Counted from the stretch's first letter, positions 43,178 to 53,280 are shown. The stretch: 64,000 nucleotides of DNA from Phycisphaera sp. (GCA_025916675.1 CP098402.1:1979205-2043204); one strand, 5' to 3'. Made by a program: numbers and translations. The notes: generated from the letters alone by a model not told the origin.

Positions 43178-44380
43178 TTACTCGATGATCTCGGTGACGA
43201 CGCCCGAACCGATGGTGCGGCCACCCTCGCGGACGGCGAACCGGAGGCCGGCTTCCATGGCAACGGGCTTGCCCTCGAGGTCGACCTCGACCTCGACGTT
43301 ATCGCCGGGCATGCACATCTCGGCCCCGCCGACGAGGTTGACCTGGCCGGTCACGTCGGTGGTCCGCATGTAGAACTGGGGTTTGTAGCCCGAGAAGAAC
43401 GGGGTGTGGCGGCCGCCCTCCTCCTTGGTCAGCACGTAGACCTCACCCTTGAACTTGCGGTGGGTGTTGATGCTGCCGGGCTTCACGATGACCTGGCCGC
43501 GCTGGATTTCCTTCTTCTCGACGCCGCGGAGCAGGATGCCGCAGTTGTCGCCGGCCATGCCCTCGGTCATCTCCTTGTTGAACATCTCAACACCGGTGAT
43601 GGTGGTCTTGAGCGGCTCGGGACGCAGGCCGACAACCTCGGCGGCATCGCCGACCTTGACGACGCCACGCTCGATGCGGCCGGTAGCCACGGTACCGCGG
43701 CCCTTGATGCTGAACACGTCCTCGACGGCCATCAGGAAGGGCTTGTCCGACTCGCGGGGCGGCTCGGGGATGTAGGAGTCCAGGGCATCGAAGAGCTCGT
43801 CGACGCCCTTGTTGGCGGCGTCGTCGTTGGGCGCTTCGATGGCAGCCTTGGCGGTGATGTGGACGATCGGGGTGTCGTCGCCGGGGAAGTCGTACTTGCT
43901 CAGCAGGTCGCGGACTTCCATCTCGACGAGCTCGAGGAGCTCGGGATCGTCGACGAGGTCGACCTTGTTCAGGGCGACGACGATGTAGGGCACGCCCACC
44001 TGGCGGGCGAGCAGCACGTGCTCACGCGTCTGGGGCATGGGGCCGTCGGCGGCCGAGACCACGAGGATGGCGCCGTCCATCTGGGCGGCACCGGTGATCA
44101 TGTTCTTCACGTAATCGGCGTGGCCCGGGCAATCGACGTGCGCGTAGTGGCGGTTGTCGGTCTCGTACTCGACGTGCGACGAGTGGATCGTCACGGTCTT
44201 GGACGCGTCACGGACGGTACCACCCTTGGTGATTTCGGCATAGGTCTTGGCCTTGCCACCGCGCTTGACGGCCGACCTGGCCGCCATGGCGGCGGTCAGG
44301 GTGCTCTTGCCGTGATCGATGTGGCCGATCGTGCCAACGTTTACGTGCGGCTTGGTCCGCTCGAAGACCTCTTTTGCCAT
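43178..44380 (-). CDS. tuf: Elongation factor Tu
   Basis: A 400-residue GTPase that delivers aminoacyl-tRNA to the ribosome. G1 'GHIDHGKST', G2-region '[15 protein letters not shown]', G3 '[36 protein letters not shown]', G4 'NKVDLVDD', and domain 2/3 motifs '[13 protein letters not shown]' and '[12 protein letters not shown]' are all intact. The switch I region departs from the usual 'RGITI' wording ('SKTVTI'), which is worth noting but not disabling by itself. Upstream 424 bases hold only tRNA-Thr. Confidence 0.97.
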   Translation of the reverse strand: MAKEVFERTKPHVNVGTIGHIDHGKSTLTAAMAARSAVKRGGKAKTYAEITKGGTVRDASKTVTIHSSHVEYETDNRHYAHVDCPGHADYVKNMITGAAQMDGAILVVSAADGPMPQTREHVLLARQVGVPYIVVALNKVDLVDDPELLELVEMEVRDLLSKYDFPGDDTPIVHITAKAAIEAPNDDAANKGVDELFDALDSYIPEPPRESDKPFLMAVEDVFSIKGRGTVATGRIERGVVKVGDAAEVVGLRPEPLKTTITGVEMFNKEMTEGMAGDNCGILLRGVEKKEIQRGQVIVKPGSINTHRKFKGEVYVLTKEEGGRHTPFFSGYKPQFYMRTTDVTGQVNLVGGAEMCMPGDNVEVEVDLEGKPVAMEAGLRFAVREGGRTIGSGVVTEIIE

Positions 44381-44632
44381 CGCCGTCTACCTCCAGCATT
44401 GCCTTCGCGTCGGCCGCCCCGCTGAAAGGGCGTCTGGCCGACCGGTTTCCTGATGAATCAAAGCCGGAATCCACGCGGAACCGGCGATGTCTGCATGTTG
44501 CCCGGGTGGTCTGCCCGAGCCCGTCACCCGCCGCAAATCGGCGGAGGGAACTATAGACTCGTTAGACCCGACGTGGGGCCGGACGCGGCGGCCTTCAGAT
44601 GGGCCCAAAGGGCCGGTACGGAAGGCTGCCAA
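44381..44632. other. Leader region of tuf, no gene seen
   Basis: About 250 bases between tuf and tRNA-Thr. There is no convincing open frame or hairpin terminator; it presumably holds the tuf promoter and leader, or tRNA-Thr and tuf share a transcript as in many bacteria. Confidence 0.5.
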
Positions 44633-44704
44633 AGCCGCTGGTGAGATTTGAACTCACGACCTCACCCTTACCAAGGGTGCGCTCTACCACTGAGCTACAG
44701 CGGC
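44633..44704 (-). tRNA. tRNA-Thr (anticodon GGT)
   Basis: Cloverleaf: acceptor GCCGCTG/CAGCGGC, D-arm with AGTGGTA loop, anticodon stem CACCC/GGGTG with loop TTGGTAA (anticodon GGT, reading ACC/ACU), T-arm GTGAG-TTCAAAT-CTCAC. The discriminator is U and CCA is not encoded. It lies upstream of tuf on the same strand, as tRNA-Thr often does. Confidence 0.95.
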
Positions 44705-44804
44705 ACCGAGGGCTTCCCCCCGACGGGCGGGAAGAGTGCTCACCCAACGGCGAGCCAACATGGTACCCGGTGGGCTATCGGCGTCAACCCGGCTGGACTT
44801 CGGT

Positions 44805-46679
44805 TTACCGGTCGTTCTCGGTGTCTTCGCCGCCCAGGAGCTGGGTGCGGGCCAGGTCCTGGTACAACTCGCAGCGGGCCATGAGCTGGTCGTGGGTGCC
44901 GATGTCGACGATCTTGCCGGCCGCAAGGACAACGATGCGATCGGCCCGGCGGACCGTGCTCAGGCGGTGGGCGACCACCACGGTGGTGCGGCCCTGGCTG
45001 AATTCGTCCATGGCCTCGTTGATGCGGGCCTCCGAGCCCGCGTCGATCATGCTGGTGGCCTCGTCGAGGATCAGGATGGCCGGATCTCGCAAGATCGACC
45101 GGGCGATCGCCAGCCGCTGCCGCTGCCCGCCCGAGAGCGAGGTACCCCGCTCGGCGATGGCGGCCTTCATGCCCCCTGGCATCTGCTCGACAAACTCGGT
45201 GGCGCGGGCCCGGTCGAGGGCGGCCTGCACCTCGGCATCGGAGGCGGTGGGCTTGCCATAGGCGACGTTGTCCCGCACGCTGCCCTCGAACAGCACGGTC
45301 TCCTGGCTCACCACGCCGATCTGCTTACGCAGGGAGCGGACCGAGACCTTCGTAAGGTCGTGGCCGTCGACGAGGACCGCCCCTTGCTCGGGGTCGTAGA
45401 GGCGGTAGAGCAAGCCGAGCAGCGTGGTCTTGCCCGAGCCGTTGGGGCCGACGATGGCGACGCGCTCGCCGTGCTCGATCGAGAGCGAGACGCCGTCGAC
45501 CGCCGGCGTGCGCGCGCCGGGGTAGCGGACCGAGACGTTCTTGAGTTCGATGACCCGGCTGTGGCGTGGCAGGCGTTCGAGCCCGGCCTCGTGGCCGGGC
45601 TCGGTGCTGGCGTTGAGGAGTTCTTCGAGGCGTTCGGCCGCGCCGGCGGAGGTCTGCATGTCGTTGAGCAGGCCGGTGAGGGGCTTGAGGGCGGCACCGC
45701 CCAAGGCCAGGCCGGCGAGGACCTTCACAAAATCGGGCACTTCGAGGCGACCGTTGGTAATCGCCCAGAACGCCACAAGCACGAGGACCACCAGGATGAG
45801 GACCGTGAGCACCTCGACGAACGGCTTGGACAAGGCCCGGGCTGTGCGGGCCTTGAGCATCTGGTGGTACACACGGCGATTGGCCAGGCTGAAGCGGTGG
45901 GTCTCGCGGCGTTCGGCGGTGTAGGCCTTGACCACCCGCAGGGCCTGGGCGGCCTCGGTGGCGATGCTGAGCAATTGGGCGCGATGACCCATGGCAGCCT
46001 TCGATGCCTTCTTGATGCGACGCCCAAAGTAGCGAATGACGCCCCAGACCGCCGGCGCGATGATCAGGGCCAGCAGCGAGAGCTTCCAGTCGATGATGAA
46101 CGCGAAAACGAGGGCACCAAGGCCCTTGGTGACCTGCGTGACGGCCTTGCTGAGCAGGGCCTCGAAGCCGTAGGCGAGCTGGTCCGCGTCGGCGATGAGG
46201 CGGCTGACGGCATCGCTGCCACCAACGCTGCCGGCAGAAGCGTCGGCCTGGCCGTCGCTCGAACCGCGCTGGGCGGCCAGCAGGGGCATAAAGAGCAGGG
46301 CCCGGAACGCCTGCCGGCGGACGCGCATGACCGTGCGATGCACCACGGTGAGGGCCAGGAACGAGTGGGTGAACTGGAACACCCCGGCAAACACCGCCAG
46401 CACGGCGATGAGGATGACCAGGAAGACGATGCTGGGCCAAGCATCCTGGGGCAGGCTGTCGACCAGCCAGGCTGGGAACTGCCAGGAGCCCTTGGCGTTG
46501 TGGTCGAGGGCCAGCTTCTGGAGGCCCTGTTGCTCTTTGAACAGGCCGTCGACGATGGGCGAGGAGGTCAAGAGGCCGATCGCCAGGCTACCGCCCGAGA
46601 GCACGGCGCACAGCAGCGCCAGGGCGATACGCCCCTTGAAGATGAGCATGAGCTTGGCGAGTCGCCAGAAGGCCGGCAT
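44805..46679 (-). CDS. ABC exporter, fused permease and ATPase (MsbA-like)
   Basis: A 624-residue half-transporter. Six membrane helices occupy ~1-330 ('RIALALLCAVLSGGSLAIGLLT', 'IVFLVILIAVLAVFAGVFQFT', 'GALVFAFIIDWKLSLLALIIAPAVWG', 'LTVLILVVLVLVAFWAI'). The ATPase follows with Walker A 'GPNGSGKTT', 'VSQETVLFEGSVRDNVAYG', signature 'LSGGQRQRLAIARS', Walker B 'ILILDEATSMID' and H-loop 'VAHRLST'. The wording is closest to MsbA/lipid-exporter types; substrate not known. ATG at 46679 is used since the open frame further upstream is unconserved-looking. Confidence 0.92.
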   Translation of the reverse strand: MPAFWRLAKLMLIFKGRIALALLCAVLSGGSLAIGLLTSSPIVDGLFKEQQGLQKLALDHNAKGSWQFPAWLVDSLPQDAWPSIVFLVILIAVLAVFAGVFQFTHSFLALTVVHRTVMRVRRQAFRALLFMPLLAAQRGSSDGQADASAGSVGGSDAVSRLIADADQLAYGFEALLSKAVTQVTKGLGALVFAFIIDWKLSLLALIIAPAVWGVIRYFGRRIKKASKAAMGHRAQLLSIATEAAQALRVVKAYTAERRETHRFSLANRRVYHQMLKARTARALSKPFVEVLTVLILVVLVLVAFWAITNGRLEVPDFVKVLAGLALGGAALKPLTGLLNDMQTSAGAAERLEELLNASTEPGHEAGLERLPRHSRVIELKNVSVRYPGARTPAVDGVSLSIEHGERVAIVGPNGSGKTTLLGLLYRLYDPEQGAVLVDGHDLTKVSVRSLRKQIGVVSQETVLFEGSVRDNVAYGKPTASDAEVQAALDRARATEFVEQMPGGMKAAIAERGTSLSGGQRQRLAIARSILRDPAILILDEATSMIDAGSEARINEAMDEFSQGRTTVVVAHRLSTVRRADRIVVLAAGKIVDIGTHDQLMARCELYQDLARTQLLGGEDTENDR

Positions 46680-46893
46680 GGGCTGGGAGTATTGCCTACC
46701 CCCACCGCTGGAGCAATGTTGGGGTTTAGTGCGAATAGGCTCCTGCTGGCCACGCATGGCACCCTGAAGGGGCCACCACGGGCCTTGGCCGCTGGGATAG
46801 GGGGCCCTGACGAAGAAGCGACAGGGTGGCGCGGCCTTTGCATGCACAATCGGTACCGCCCCGTGACTTGGGGCCAATCCGGAGGAGATGCTG

Positions 46894-48351
46894 ATGTTCT
46901 CGAAGCCCAACCCGACCGACCGCCCGGCTCACCGCGAATCTGGCGGGATCGAATTCGACACCTTGGAGCCCCGCAAGCTGCTGAGCCACACCACCGGGCT
47001 CGACCACGCCCTGTACATGCCCGAGGGCTTTAGCGCCCCCAGCGTGGTGGAGGTGGTCGAACTGGCCTACGCCGACGACAGCGGTAGCGCCGACTGGGAG
47101 CTGTGGGCGCACTACGAGCGTGATGGCGCGGGCGACGAGATCACCCGCATCGCCCAGGGCACGCTGAACGCGGGCGACACCGATTCGGTCGCCGTGTGGG
47201 GCGACGGCGCGAGCCTGGTAAGGGCCGACGAGCCCTACAGCTTGGTGCTGCGCACGAGCGACGACGACATGACCGCGTTGCTGCGGCACAGCGACTTCGA
47301 TGCCCAAACTGCCCAGCACTTCGTCGAGGTTGGCGATGACGACTTCGTAATCACCGGCCTGCGCCGCGACGACGCGGCCTCGCGCGACTTCGTCGTCTTC
47401 CACAACACCGGCGACGACAGCACAACCGTGCGGTTGGAGTTGGAAGACAACCGCGGCCGCACGTTCGTGTTCCAGCAGACCGTGCTGAGCGACCGGCGCG
47501 GCGGCTGGAACCTGCAGCAGATGGAGAACCTGCCACGGGGCGTGTTTACCGCGCGAGTGACCAGTGACAACATGCTCGTGCTCGCGGGCACGCGGTACGC
47601 CCTGGAGCGTGACGTGGCGACCATCGAGCTGCCCAACCGGACGCTGGCCGCGGCCGGCGCGCTGCTGAGCGCCGAATTCGACGGTGGCGGCGGCCCCGAC
47701 GAGGACACCACGTTCTTCATTGCCAACCCCTCGGACGAGACGGTCGAGATCCGGTTCACGACGATCCAGCGTGACGACGGCCCCATCAGCGGCCCGGCGA
47801 CATTCACTGCAACGGTCGGCGCCAATGACACGGCCAGCGTGTCGCTGCGGGATGTCGGCTTCAACGGCGGGGACGACGACTTCTCGATCGTGTACGAGGC
47901 GGACGCGGCGATCTCGGTCAGCGTCGTGACCGAGCGGCGGAGCAACCTGATCTTCACCCAGCCCGAGACGCGGGCGAGCGAGTCGTGGTTCTTCGATCAG
48001 GGCCTCATCGAGCGGCTCCGTAGCGATGAGATCCGCACCGAGGACGTGTACCTATTCAACCCGACGGCCATCTCGCAGGACGTGACCATCACCTTCACCT
48101 TCGCCGATGGCACGCGGATCGTCGAGACCAAGAGCCTGGATTCGCTGGAGGTCGAGGACGTGGACGGGCGGATCGACGACCTGTTCGGCCTGCCCATCGG
48201 CGGGCTGGCCTTCACGATCTCCATCGAGAGCACCGGGCCGCTGGTGGCGATGCTCGAGCACTGGGATCCGATCGATCGGGCGTCGCCGGCCACGAGCCAT
48301 GGCGTGCCAACCGGCACGGTGCTGGATCTGGTCGGTATCGCGGTGTTCTGA
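46894..48351 (+). CDS. Surface protein with planctomycetal LEPR-XLL motif
   Basis: A 485-residue protein. GGAGG eight bases upstream favours the ATG at 46894 over one two codons earlier. The N-terminus 'IEFDTLEPRKLLS' is the LEPR-XLL motif seen at the start of many planctomycetal extracellular proteins, thought to act in sorting. The remainder is repeated beta-rich units of about 110 residues ('ATFTATVGANDTASVSLRDVGF', 'DVTITFTFADGTRIVETKSLDSLEVEDVD', 'FVITGLRRDDAASRDFVVFHNTGDD') resembling DUF5719-like or cohesin-type surface repeats. No dockerin is present. Confidence 0.82.
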   Translation: MFSKPNPTDRPAHRESGGIEFDTLEPRKLLSHTTGLDHALYMPEGFSAPSVVEVVELAYADDSGSADWELWAHYERDGAGDEITRIAQGTLNAGDTDSVAVWGDGASLVRADEPYSLVLRTSDDDMTALLRHSDFDAQTAQHFVEVGDDDFVITGLRRDDAASRDFVVFHNTGDDSTTVRLELEDNRGRTFVFQQTVLSDRRGGWNLQQMENLPRGVFTARVTSDNMLVLAGTRYALERDVATIELPNRTLAAAGALLSAEFDGGGGPDEDTTFFIANPSDETVEIRFTTIQRDDGPISGPATFTATVGANDTASVSLRDVGFNGGDDDFSIVYEADAAISVSVVTERRSNLIFTQPETRASESWFFDQGLIERLRSDEIRTEDVYLFNPTAISQDVTITFTFADGTRIVETKSLDSLEVEDVDGRIDDLFGLPIGGLAFTISIESTGPLVAMLEHWDPIDRASPATSHGVPTGTVLDLVGIAVF

Positions 48352-48398
48352 TCGGCCCGGTTCAGGCTCGCGGGCCATGGGACCGATACGCTTGGGTG

Positions 48399-49328
48399 AT
48401 GAACAGCCATCGCCCGAGTGTTGTCATGTTGGTGTTCCTGGCCGGCCTCACGACCAGCCCTACCTGCGCGCAGGAGGATGCAGAACCGGAAGAGACCGCT
48501 GCGCTTCCCGAGGCCATCCGCAAGCTCCTCCTCGGTGCGAACGAGCCGGGCTCCGGTGGTACGGGCATGCTGGCCATCGAGGGCACGGTGCTGCCCGAGC
48601 GGCCCGGGCTGATCCGGCGGACACCCTACGGCGAGTGGGCGTTCGTGTTCATGGGCGACGACGGGCAGGCCAAGGCGATGGTGCTGCTGCCGTGCCGCCA
48701 GCTCGAACGACTGGTGGAATCGGTGGGCGAGCTCGAATCGCCCGCGGTGCGGCTGACCGGTGCCCTGACGGTATACGACCGCGTGAACTACCTCTTGCCG
48801 ACGAACTACGCGGTCATCACCGCGCCCGTGGTCGCACCGGCCGATGCCGAGCAAGATGCGGACGGGCAGGGCGTCGATCCGCTCTCGCGGATCGACCCGG
48901 AGTTGCGGAAGATCGCCGAAGAACTCGAGTCGGGGCGTACGCGGGCTCGCTCATTGGAAGCCCCAGTGGTATCACCCCCAGCGGTACGAGAGGCGACCAA
49001 CGGTGAGGCGCGGCCCCAGGGTGAGGCGGTCGAACGCGACGCGTTCCAGGAGGGTGATCGGCTGATCCGGCGCCGGGTCCGGCTCGAACGGCAGCGCGGT
49101 CTGTGGACGCTGCGGTTCGACCAGGACGCCGACGGCGCGGGTTTGGAGTCGCCACTGTTGGTGCTGCCGAACAGCTCGCTGCGAGCGATGGAGCAATCGG
49201 TCAACCGCTATGGCGACCAGGTCGCCTTCGAAGTGAGCGGGACCGTGTATCGATACGGCCGCCAGCCGTACGTCCTCATCACGATGCACTTCGTGCAGCC
49301 GCTCGAAGGGCTCAAGCCCAGGGGTTGA
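48399..49328 (+). CDS. Secreted hypothetical protein
   Basis: A 309-residue protein with a signal peptide ending 'SPTCAQE' (~24). The mature part consists of two similar beta-rich segments: residues ~50-145 ('GMLAIEGTVLPERPGLIRRTPYGEWAFVFMGDDG...LTGALTVYDRVNYLLPTNYAVIT') and ~215-305 ('ERDAFQEGDRLIRRRVRLERQRGLWTLRFDQDADG...VSGTVYRYGRQPYVLITMHFVQ'). They are joined by an acidic and disordered linker. The two halves look like an internal duplication of an OB-like domain. The start is ATG at 48399, with GTG at 48396 an alternative. Confidence 0.72.
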   Translation: MNSHRPSVVMLVFLAGLTTSPTCAQEDAEPEETAALPEAIRKLLLGANEPGSGGTGMLAIEGTVLPERPGLIRRTPYGEWAFVFMGDDGQAKAMVLLPCRQLERLVESVGELESPAVRLTGALTVYDRVNYLLPTNYAVITAPVVAPADAEQDADGQGVDPLSRIDPELRKIAEELESGRTRARSLEAPVVSPPAVREATNGEARPQGEAVERDAFQEGDRLIRRRVRLERQRGLWTLRFDQDADGAGLESPLLVLPNSSLRAMEQSVNRYGDQVAFEVSGTVYRYGRQPYVLITMHFVQPLEGLKPRG

Positions 49329-49344
49329 CCGCACCCGGACCTGC

Positions 49345-51147
49345 TCAGCCGCCTGGCGGGATCTCGGCTGGTTGTTCGGCGGGCTGGCTCGATTCTGGAG
49401 GCGCGGCCGTTTCTGGAGTCGGCTCGGACTTGGGCTCGGGCAGGCCAAGGAGTGAGCGGGCCTGGGCGAATGCACGATCGCCAGCGGGGCCCTCGACGAA
49501 CATCTTCCGTGTCGGCTGGCCCAGGATGGCTCGCACGGCGAGCGGGCGGCGGGCGAGTTCTTGTGCCGCTGCCAGCCGCTCGCCCACGGGCATAAAGCGT
49601 GCGAGTGCGCTCGTGATTGGCAGGGGTTCAAGGGCCGTTCCATCCGTTGGCGTGCTGAGTTCGAGCAGCGCAACACGGCGAAGGAGCGGGGCCCAGGGCT
49701 TGTGACGGGCGATGGCATCGGCGGCGTATTGCAGAAGAGCAGGGTCGGCCTCTGCCGCGACGAGCAGGTCTTCGACGTGCTGGGGCAGGGCGGCCAGGGC
49801 GTCCGCGGCGGCACGCCGGATCTCGGCACGATCTGAGAACAACAGCGACCGCACGGTGGTACGCCCCTGCTCTTTGCCGAGTTGTGCGAGCACGGCGACA
49901 CCCGACGGGACCCACGCCGTGGATTCGTCGGCGTTGGCGATTGCCAGGATGCGCTCGGTCTGGTCGGGCGTGGGTGTGAATCCGGTGTTCACCAGGCTCT
50001 GCACGGCGCGCATGGCACCGGTGCGCGTGGGCTCGCCGTGTTCCAGCCAGCGCAGGACAGCGTCGATCGCCGCCGCGTCTGGCGAGCGGCGGAAGGCGCG
50101 CAGCATGACGGCGGCGACCTCGGGCTCGGTTTCCTTGCGCAGGGCAACGCTCAGGCGAGGCGCCGAACCCGCGGGCACGATGCGATCAACGAGCACCGCG
50201 GCGGCCTGGCGAATCTGGGCCTGCGGATCCTCGAGCAAGGCGATGAGGGCCGCAGCAACCTCGGGGCTCGGCAGCACGCCACGCTCGAGATCGCGGAGCA
50301 ACAAATCCGTCGCGAGGAGACGGACGGCGGGCTCGGCGTCGGCGAGCATGGACGCGAGCACCGCGGGACGCTCGGAGGCTGGGAGAGCGGCGTACAGCCG
50401 GCGCGAAGAGTCGGTGAGTCTGGCCAGCAGTTCGCGCTCGCGCTCGGCCAAACGCTCCGCGCGAGCGCGCACGCCATCGGCCAGCATCGTCCGCCAGGCC
50501 AGCGGCGGCAGGTGCTGGTGGCGCGCGAACCACTGACGCCAGGCCTCGGGTGAGGCGGCGAGGTCTTCCCGGCCGGTCATGGCCATGAGTGCTTGCGCGA
50601 CCGCACGCCGCTGGCCGTTGGTCGAGGCCTCGAGCCAGGCGATCAGGGCCTCGCACGATGCGGGCTCGAGCGAACGCGAGAGGATCCGTTGGCACGCCGA
50701 GCGGGCATCGCTCGAGATGCCATCGAAGCTCCAGCGGGCATCGCCGTTCTCACCATCGACGCGGAGGGTGCGCACGAGCGCGCCGGCCAGCGCTTCGGCG
50801 TCGGACTGCTCCTCGGCTGTCGCGTCGAGCAAGCGGAGCGAAGCGGCGGGCTCCTCGGCGAACCAGGACCTGGCGACCGAGAGGCCGGAATCGGTCGCGA
50901 ACCGCTTGAGCACCTCGCGCGCGGCCTGGAGGCGGGCCGGTTCGTCGGCGGCCGATGCCAGAACGGCAATCGGATCGGACGCGGGCGTGGCGATTTCGCT
51001 GTTGCTCTTGCCCCGGGATTCGCCAACGGGCTGGAGGGCGGCGTGGGTGGTTGGGGCGCAGCACAACACGACCAGCACGGCTGGCACCAACCCCGCCCGC
51101 GATCGCAGACGGGACGCCCGTCCCCAAGTCGACCCATTCGGCATCAT
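49345..51147 (-). CDS. Secreted HEAT-repeat protein
   Basis: A 600-residue protein with a signal peptide ('AGLVPAVLVVLCCAPTTHA', ~14-36). At least eight HEAT-like repeats lie between ~260 and ~500 ('LRDLERGVLPSPEVAAALIALLEDPQAQIRQAAAVLVDRIV', 'VLRWLEHGEPTRTGAMRAVQSLV', 'RSLLFSDRAEIRRAAADALAALP'), and a Pro/Glu-rich tail ends the protein. A scaffold for periplasmic protein contacts is the usual role. It converges with the OB-like secreted gene with 16 bases between. Confidence 0.78.
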   Translation of the reverse strand: MMPNGSTWGRASRLRSRAGLVPAVLVVLCCAPTTHAALQPVGESRGKSNSEIATPASDPIAVLASAADEPARLQAAREVLKRFATDSGLSVARSWFAEEPAASLRLLDATAEEQSDAEALAGALVRTLRVDGENGDARWSFDGISSDARSACQRILSRSLEPASCEALIAWLEASTNGQRRAVAQALMAMTGREDLAASPEAWRQWFARHQHLPPLAWRTMLADGVRARAERLAERERELLARLTDSSRRLYAALPASERPAVLASMLADAEPAVRLLATDLLLRDLERGVLPSPEVAAALIALLEDPQAQIRQAAAVLVDRIVPAGSAPRLSVALRKETEPEVAAVMLRAFRRSPDAAAIDAVLRWLEHGEPTRTGAMRAVQSLVNTGFTPTPDQTERILAIANADESTAWVPSGVAVLAQLGKEQGRTTVRSLLFSDRAEIRRAAADALAALPQHVEDLLVAAEADPALLQYAADAIARHKPWAPLLRRVALLELSTPTDGTALEPLPITSALARFMPVGERLAAAQELARRPLAVRAILGQPTRKMFVEGPAGDRAFAQARSLLGLPEPKSEPTPETAAPPESSQPAEQPAEIPPGG

Positions 51148-51299
51148 GTCAGCATACGCCCGCACCCCGGAATTGCCACGCTCGTAAGGCCTTGCCGCCA
51201 CAAGAAATGCGGCCGATCGGCGACCGGCACGCGACTTCCATCGGCCAAGATTGGCCCGGGCCTGCACGCGGGAGGCTTATCTCGGTTCAGAAAGGTTGG

Positions 51300-52277
51300 T
51301 TAGATCTCAGGTTCTGGGTCTGGAGAAGTCCCACCGCGGGAGACGGTGGCGCGTGCCTCGACCGCCTGGTGGATGGCCTCGGCCTGGGGCCTGGGATCCC
51401 AGCAGCTCGCGCGATCCTCGCGATCCACGACCTCTCGGAGGGTGAGCAAGACCTGCGTGTAGGCGGCCCATCCGAAGGCGAGCACGACGAACAGCACCAG
51501 GGTGCTGGGGAGCCACACCAGATCGGGCGCGTCGTCCCACCCGTCCAAGGCGTGGGCGTAGGCCACTCCGAACAAAGTGGTCGCCGCGAACGCCAGTAGG
51601 CCCAGCGAGGCCGAGACAATCGCGATCAGCGCCAAGGTGAGGCCCGGCCGGGCGATCAGGTTGGCGGCGGCTCGCTGGATGGCGTCCGGGGCGTCGGCGT
51701 CGTTGGTGGCGATTGCCGGGATGGCCAGCAGCAGGAGGATCGTTGCGAGTGCCACGCTCAGCATCGCCGCAAAACCAAGAAGGGTCGCCAGCCCGCCGCC
51801 GAAGGAGCCGCCAATCCAGCCCCCCACCGCGATGGCGAGCCAGGTGGCCAGCATGATGCCGACCAGCGCGGAGACGTAGGTCGATACGCACAGACCGCAG
51901 CTCGCGAGCATCGTCGGGAAACGCCCCCAGACCTCCGCCCGCGTCGGACGGGCTGCGATCGTCCGGGCGATGGCGGTGCCGCACACGCACACGATCAGGA
52001 CGAGCCAGGTGAGCTTGGCCCAGGCCCAGACGGTGCCCCAGAAGCCCTGAACGCCCATCCATGGCAGGAGTTCTTCGGCCGAGATCGGCAGCGTCCACGA
52101 GGCGGCAAGAGCGGCCAACCCCGCCAACGCGATCGTCACGGGATGGAAGGCCAGCCCGCCCGCTCGGAACACGAACGCGGTCGATTCGGCCAGTTCCGTC
52201 CACGAGCCGGGCTCGGCGACCGTCCACGGGTGGGCGGTTCGGTCGCTCTGGTCGTACTCCGGCGGACGGCTGGTCAT
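51300..52277 (-). CDS. Polytopic membrane protein of unknown function
   Basis: A 325-residue protein with a soluble N-terminus and six hydrophobic helices ('VTIALAGLAALAASWTL', 'LTWLVLIVCVCGTAIA', 'ALVGIMLATWLAIAVGGWI', 'LSVALATILLLLAIPAI', 'TLALIAIVSASLGLLAFAA', 'LVLFVVLAFGWAAYTQVLL'), consistent with YIP1/DUF4013-like planctomycetal membrane proteins. It diverges from the gene at 52429, another membrane protein, so the two may share a regulatory region. No enzyme motif is seen. Confidence 0.7.
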   Translation of the reverse strand: MTSRPPEYDQSDRTAHPWTVAEPGSWTELAESTAFVFRAGGLAFHPVTIALAGLAALAASWTLPISAEELLPWMGVQGFWGTVWAWAKLTWLVLIVCVCGTAIARTIAARPTRAEVWGRFPTMLASCGLCVSTYVSALVGIMLATWLAIAVGGWIGGSFGGGLATLLGFAAMLSVALATILLLLAIPAIATNDADAPDAIQRAAANLIARPGLTLALIAIVSASLGLLAFAATTLFGVAYAHALDGWDDAPDLVWLPSTLVLFVVLAFGWAAYTQVLLTLREVVDREDRASCWDPRPQAEAIHQAVEARATVSRGGTSPDPEPEI

Positions 52278-52428
52278 CGTGGGTGATCCCCTCCAAACGA
52301 TCTGGATGCTCCGATCCTTGGCCTGCCGGGGGTCGAAGTGGCCGCCGGGGCGGCAACAATCGTCTGTTGGGCATCGGTTTCCGCCCTACCGGCTTCGTGG
52401 TCGGGGCGTGGGGCCGACCGGAGCGACC

Positions 52429-53280
52429 ATGATCGACGCAACCGTCCGCTGGATCCTCTACATCGTGGCGCTGGTCCTGATCGGCCCCGTCGCGGGCCTG
52501 CTCATGGGCCTCACCGATGGGCCCGATGGCTCGGCGGGCACGGCCGTGGTCTCGACCAGCCCGATCATCGGTGTGATATCCCTGATGCTCGGCTCGATCC
52601 TGGCTGCGGGCATCGGCGCTCTCGCGGCCTGGCGGTGCGGGCTGCGGCCCGGGCTCACGTGCGCTGGCATCGTCATGTGCTGGATGGCCGGGATGTCGGC
52701 CAGCACCGCTTCGGCCGTCTCGTCGACCGGCGATGGTCCCTGGGGTGCGTTCGTGGTCGAGGGCGTGCTGGTCGCCGTGTGCCTGGTGGGCATCGGTATC
52801 GCCGTTGCTCTGGCCGCCCAGCGGCACACGCCCCAGCCGGGCGAGCACATCACGCCCCAATCGGCCGAAGCGATGGAGACCGAGCACTCGCTCAGCTTCT
52901 CGGGTCGGTCGGTGGCGGCGGTCGTGATCGCCGTCGCGGCCGGTGGTGCCGCGGCCTGGGTGCTCGCGGTCACCGACCTCAAGGGCCAGGTCATCGCCGC
53001 CGCGGCGCTGGCGGCAATCGCCATCGCGGTGGTCGTCAAGCTGGTCGATCTCAAGACCCCCGCGCTGGGCGCGCTCGCGGCGGCGGCGCTGCTGGCCATC
53101 GCCGGCCCCGCCTACGCCATGGCGACCGTGCCCACCGACACCGCCCTCGCGGCCGCGTACGCCCAGGCGCTGCCCGGCATTGTTCGATTGACCCCGCTCG
53201 ACTGGGCCGCCGGCACGCTGCTGGGCACGCCGATTGGCCTGGCGTGGGCGGCGTCGATCGTCAAGCGGGCCGAGAGCTAA
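52429..53280 (+). CDS. Polytopic membrane protein of unknown function
   Basis: A 283-residue protein with GGAG five bases before the ATG. About seven helices are seen, including 'WILYIVALVLIGPVAGLLMGL', 'IIGVISLMLGSILAAGIGALAAW', 'GVLVAVCLVGIGIAVALAA', 'AAVVIAVAAGGAAAWVLAV' and 'LGALAAAALLAIAGPAYAMA', with short charged loops. No transporter signature was recognised. folE2 starts 54 bases downstream on the same strand, but a functional link is not evident. Confidence 0.68.
   Translation: MIDATVRWILYIVALVLIGPVAGLLMGLTDGPDGSAGTAVVSTSPIIGVISLMLGSILAAGIGALAAWRCGLRPGLTCAGIVMCWMAGMSASTASAVSSTGDGPWGAFVVEGVLVAVCLVGIGIAVALAAQRHTPQPGEHITPQSAEAMETEHSLSFSGRSVAAVVIAVAAGGAAAWVLAVTDLKGQVIAAAALAAIAIAVVVKLVDLKTPALGALAAAALLAIAGPAYAMATVPTDTALAAAYAQALPGIVRLTPLDWAAGTLLGTPIGLAWAASIVKRAES

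Noticed and set aside
44736-47033. 765-codon open frame on the plus strand
   Set aside because: Shadow of the MsbA-like exporter on the opposite strand; no recognised domain.
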